DNA from: Sorangium cellulosum So ce56
Lineage (GTDB): Bacteria > Myxococcota_A > Polyangia > Polyangiales > Polyangiaceae
Direction: 5' to 3'
NCBI RefSeq assembly: GCF_000067165.1
Contig: NC_010162.1
Span: 11,644,501-11,708,500 of the forward strand
DNA: 64,000 bases
The first letter of the stretch is position 1. Each line of letters starts with the position of its first letter. Position numbers and translations under genes: made by a program. Below, piece by piece: positions 61,674-64,000 of the stretch. The notes below the pieces were generated by a model. The model was given only the letters and a program-made list of their open reading frames with translations. It made no database searches and was not told where the DNA came from.

Positions 61674-63149
61674 GTGCTCTTCAATACCCTCCGTTACGCC
61701 GAGTTCTTCGCCGCCGTCTTCGTCGGATCGTGGGCGCTCGTGCGGTACGCCGGCGCCTGGCCGCGCCTCGTGTTCCTGCTGCTCGTGAGCTACGGGTTCT
61801 ACGCGGCCTGGGACTGGCGCTACCTGCCGCTCATCTTCGCCTCGTCCACGGTCGACTTCCTGCTCGCCCGCGCGATCGCCCGCGAGGAGCGGCCCCGGGC
61901 GCGGCGCGCGATGCTCATCGCCACCGTGGCGCTGAACCTCGGGTTCCTGGGGTTCTTCAAGTACTGGAACTTCGCGCTGGAGAACGCCGCGGCGCTCCGC
62001 GCCTTGCTCACGGGCGAGCCGGCGAGCGTGGGCCACGCGTTCCGGGTGCTCCTGCCGCCGGTCGGCATCTCGTTCTTCACGTTCGAGTCGATGAGCTACG
62101 TCGTCGACGTGTACCGGCGCGAGCTCCCGCCCCACAAGAGCTACCTCCGCTACCTGCTCTTCGTCGCCTTCTTCCCGCACCTCGTCGCCGGGCCGATCGT
62201 CCGCCCGCGGGACCTGCTCCCGCAGTTCGAGCGCGCCCCGAGCCTCACCCTCGAGGAGGGCGGGGAGGGCCTGTTCCTCATCGCGATCGGCCTCGTGAAG
62301 AAGGTCGTCCTCTCCGACCAGCTCGCGCTCAACCTCGTCGATCGCGTGTTCGAGCGCCCGGAGAACTACTCGGCCCTGGAGGTCCTCGCGGGCGTCTACG
62401 GCTACGCCGCGCAGATCTACTGCGATTTCTCGGGCTACACCGACATCGCGATCGGCTCGGCGCTCCTGCTCGGCGTGCGGTTCCCGAAGAACTTCGACGC
62501 GCCGTACAAGGCGCACAACCTCGCCGACTTCTGGCGCCGCTGGCACATCTCGCTCTCCACCTGGCTCCGCGACTACCTGTACATCCCGCTCGGCGGCAAC
62601 CGCGGCTCCGAGCTGGCGACGTACCGCAACCTGATGATCACGATGCTGCTCGGCGGCCTCTGGCACGGGGCATCGTGGAACTTCGTCTTCTGGGGCTTCC
62701 TCCACGGCCTCGGCCTCGCCGTGACGCGCGCCTTCCAGCGCGCCGTCCAGCGCCGGCGATCGGCCGGCGAGGGCGAGCGCGGCGGGGCGACCGCGAGCTC
62801 GCCCCTCTCCCGCGTCCCCCTCCGCGCGCTGTGCGTGCTGCTGACGTTCCACTACGTCTGCTTCGCGTGGATCTTCTTCCGCGTGCCGACGTTCTCGCAG
62901 GCCGTGCTCATCCTGCGGCAGATCGGCACGCTGACGACCTTCCACCCGAACCTCCCGCCCGTGCTCGTCGCGCTCCTCGGGGTCGCGCTCCTGTCCCATT
63001 ACGTGCCGGAGCGCCTCTACGAGCGCGCCCGCGGCGCCTTCATCGCGGCGCCTGCGCCGGTGCAGGGCGCGCTGCTGTTCCTCGTCGCGATCGGGCTCCA
63101 CGAGGCCGCGAGCGCGGCCGCGGTGCCGTTCGTATACTTCCAGTTCTGA
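61674..63149 (+). CDS. MBOAT-family O-acyltransferase (AlgI-like)
   Basis: A 491-residue polytopic membrane protein from a GTG start. It has about ten helices and the MBOAT signature: NFDAPYKAHNLADFWRRWHISLSTWLRDYLYIPLGGNR, then LGGLWHGASWNFVFWG with the conserved active-site H331. The layout matches AlgI-type proteins that transfer acetyl groups through the membrane onto exopolysaccharide. It reads away from a NodB deacetylase gene, so the two could act on the same glycan. No AlgJ/AlgX-like partner is in view. The gene ends directly at a long hairpin. Confidence 0.92.
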   Translation: MLFNTLRYAEFFAAVFVGSWALVRYAGAWPRLVFLLLVSYGFYAAWDWRYLPLIFASSTVDFLLARAIAREERPRARRAMLIATVALNLGFLGFFKYWNFALENAAALRALLTGEPASVGHAFRVLLPPVGISFFTFESMSYVVDVYRRELPPHKSYLRYLLFVAFFPHLVAGPIVRPRDLLPQFERAPSLTLEEGGEGLFLIAIGLVKKVVLSDQLALNLVDRVFERPENYSALEVLAGVYGYAAQIYCDFSGYTDIAIGSALLLGVRFPKNFDAPYKAHNLADFWRRWHISLSTWLRDYLYIPLGGNRGSELATYRNLMITMLLGGLWHGASWNFVFWGFLHGLGLAVTRAFQRAVQRRRSAGEGERGGATASSPLSRVPLRALCVLLTFHYVCFAWIFFRVPTFSQAVLILRQIGTLTTFHPNLPPVLVALLGVALLSHYVPERLYERARGAFIAAPAPVQGALLFLVAIGLHEAASAAAVPFVYFQF

Positions 63150-63276
63150 GAGCGGCGGTCACCCGCTTCGGATACGGGCCCATCTCGGCGTTTTCGGTGC
63201 TCAGCGCACTGGAGTGCGCTTCCGCGCCGAAAACGCCGATCTGGACCCGTCTCCTGTGCGGGTGACCGCCGCTCTG
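63150..63276. terminator. Long hairpin after the MBOAT gene
   Basis: An inverted repeat with arms of about 52 bases: GAGCGGCGGTCACCCGC and GGCGTTTTCGG on the left, GCGGGTGACCGCCGCTCT on the right, with about 85% pairing and a loop near 63200-63225. It starts at the last base of the MBOAT stop codon. It is much longer than an ordinary terminator and has no T-run, so it may be a repeat element or processing site. The rest up to 63458 holds a short GTGCGCGACGGGGCGGA duplication (63290-63335) and no gene. Confidence 0.7.
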
Positions 63277-63458
63277 CGGCGCGTGTGCGGAGCGTGCGCG
63301 ACGGGGCGGAGCGTGCGCGACGGGGCGGAGGGAGCGGGCGGGCCAGGCCGCGCGAGAGGCGGAGGGCGCCGGGATCGAGGGCGAGCGCGGTGGGCTCGCC
63401 GGCTCGCCGCGGTTTATTTCTCGGGATTTCGAGCCGAACGGTGCATTACGCTCCCGCC

Positions 63459-63800
63459 GTGCGCCCGCCCCCTCTCGCCACCCTCGCTCCCCTCTCCGCC
63501 TTTCTCGCCGGCGCGCTCTCGCTGGCGTGCAGCGTGTCCAACGTGCCAGCGAACGCGATGCCGATGGTCCGGGCGCGCGCCACCTCCGACCTCGACTGCG
63601 CCGACAAGGACGTCCGCATCGAGGAGCAGCTCGGCGGCCATTTCAAGGCCGTCGGCTGCGGCCGCAAGGCGTACTACCGGGCCGCCTGCGAGGCGCTCCG
63701 CTGCGTGGTGAGCGGCGAGGGCGAGGCGATGGTCCCGTGGCGAGATCGCCCGGATCCGGCCGAGGTCGATCGGCAGCGGGACCGGCTGCCGTTCGAGTAG
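63459..63800 (+). CDS. Small lipoprotein
   Basis: About 113 residues from GTG (VRPPPLATLAPLSAFLAGALSLAC), giving a signal peptide with lipobox SLAC. The mature part has a conserved-looking acidic/cysteine segment: DLDCADKDVRIEEQLGGHFKAVGCGRKAYYRAACEALRC, with four Cys that may pair. Small myxobacterial lipoproteins of this kind are common, with no known role. The frame upstream of the GTG is Arg/Ala filler. It is the last complete gene in the window. Confidence 0.65.
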   Translation: MRPPPLATLAPLSAFLAGALSLACSVSNVPANAMPMVRARATSDLDCADKDVRIEEQLGGHFKAVGCGRKAYYRAACEALRCVVSGEGEAMVPWRDRPDPAEVDRQRDRLPFE

Positions 63801-63924
63801 GCCGGCGGACAGCGCCTTTTCGGGCCTTTTTCGGGCACGCGCGGCCGGGCCTGAGGTAGCCTGCGCCGTCCCGGGGATCTGCCGCGGGTTCGGCCATGGC
63901 CCACATCACCACCGAGAGCTGTAC

Positions 63925-64000
63925 GTGACCGACACGGAGCAGGCCGACACCGACGCCCGGCCCGAGCCGGATCCGGGCTCGCCGCCGGACGCGCAGGCCG
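63925..64000 (+). CDS. Unidentified gene, 3' partial
   Basis: Only the first 25 residues are visible from a GTG (VTDTEQADTDARPEPDPGSPP): an acidic, Pro-rich, disordered N-terminus. The frame is open to the right edge. An overlapping ATG at 63897 gives MAHITTESCT and then a stop, which resembles the first residues of a ferredoxin but ends at once. The gene identity cannot be determined. Confidence 0.35.
   Translation, partial: MTDTEQADTDARPEPDPGSPPDAQA

Noticed and set aside
63897..63929. ATG frame MAHITTESCT resembling a ferredoxin start
   Set aside because: It stops after ten codons and no [4Fe-4S] CxxCxxC motif follows; not enough to call a gene.

Overview
The window is about 70% GC, has long antisense shadow frames opposite its genes, and carries many surface lipoproteins with Gly-rich spacers plus one MYXO-CTERM-type anchor. 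This points to a large-genome myxobacterium of the Sorangium/Polyangium kind (inference from sequence character; no 16S or other marker is present). About 45 genes look intact. No rRNA, tRNA or CRISPR array was found.

Layout. 1-7.5 kb: one plus-strand operon-like run of type VI secretion accessory genes: DUF2169, a KAS-fold protein with no visible nucleophile, a DUF4150 PAAR-like protein, an HEMGH candidate effector, two small related proteins, a three-module glycosyltransferase and a Tat lipoprotein. 7.9-24.6 kb: secreted and surface proteins (beta-helix MYXO-CTERM protein, VWA lipoprotein, CotH lipoprotein), small enzymes (GFA, VOC, RibD deaminase), a 1056-residue probable helical-repeat protein and orphans. 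24.6-28.6 kb: a graveyard of broken genes (dienelactone hydrolase, metzincin, Y2 transposase, tyrosine integrase, DUF3817) around two orphan genes, one of them a possible nuclease toxin. 28.6-35 kb: YaeQ, an azoreductase-NTF2 fusion with an ECF41-type sigma factor, a PQQ-propeller lipoprotein, a 1.2 kb repeat-rich non-coding stretch and a trypsin-like lipoprotein. 35.4-41.3 kb: the most notable pair, a SLATT/DUF4231 two-helix protein followed by a giant nucleosidase - Mrr-like - NACHT - pentapeptide - 14xWD40 protein, a plausible anti-phage abortive-infection system. 41.5-47.5 kb: protein-glutaminase-like lipoprotein, sugar isomerase / LacI pair with a clear operator, propeller lipoprotein. 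47.6-54 kb: group II intron fragment, GAF-GGDEF cyclase, two immunity-like orphans in an apparently GC-poorer patch, FG-GAP-like lipoprotein. 54-64 kb: CPBP protease, histidine kinase, Uma2, SirB1, delta-60 lipoprotein, NodB deacetylase, MBOAT acyltransferase, long hairpin, small lipoprotein and a partial gene.

The main non-coding signal is a dispersed palindromic element of about 140-160 bp with at least four copies in both orientations. The ends are conserved while the core comes in two versions. Three copies sit exactly on a gene's stop codon, and a group II intron 5' end begins precisely at the edge of one copy. Together with scattered 50-260 bp remnants of a Y2 (IS91-like) transposase, this records repeated small insertions and decay between otherwise intact genes.
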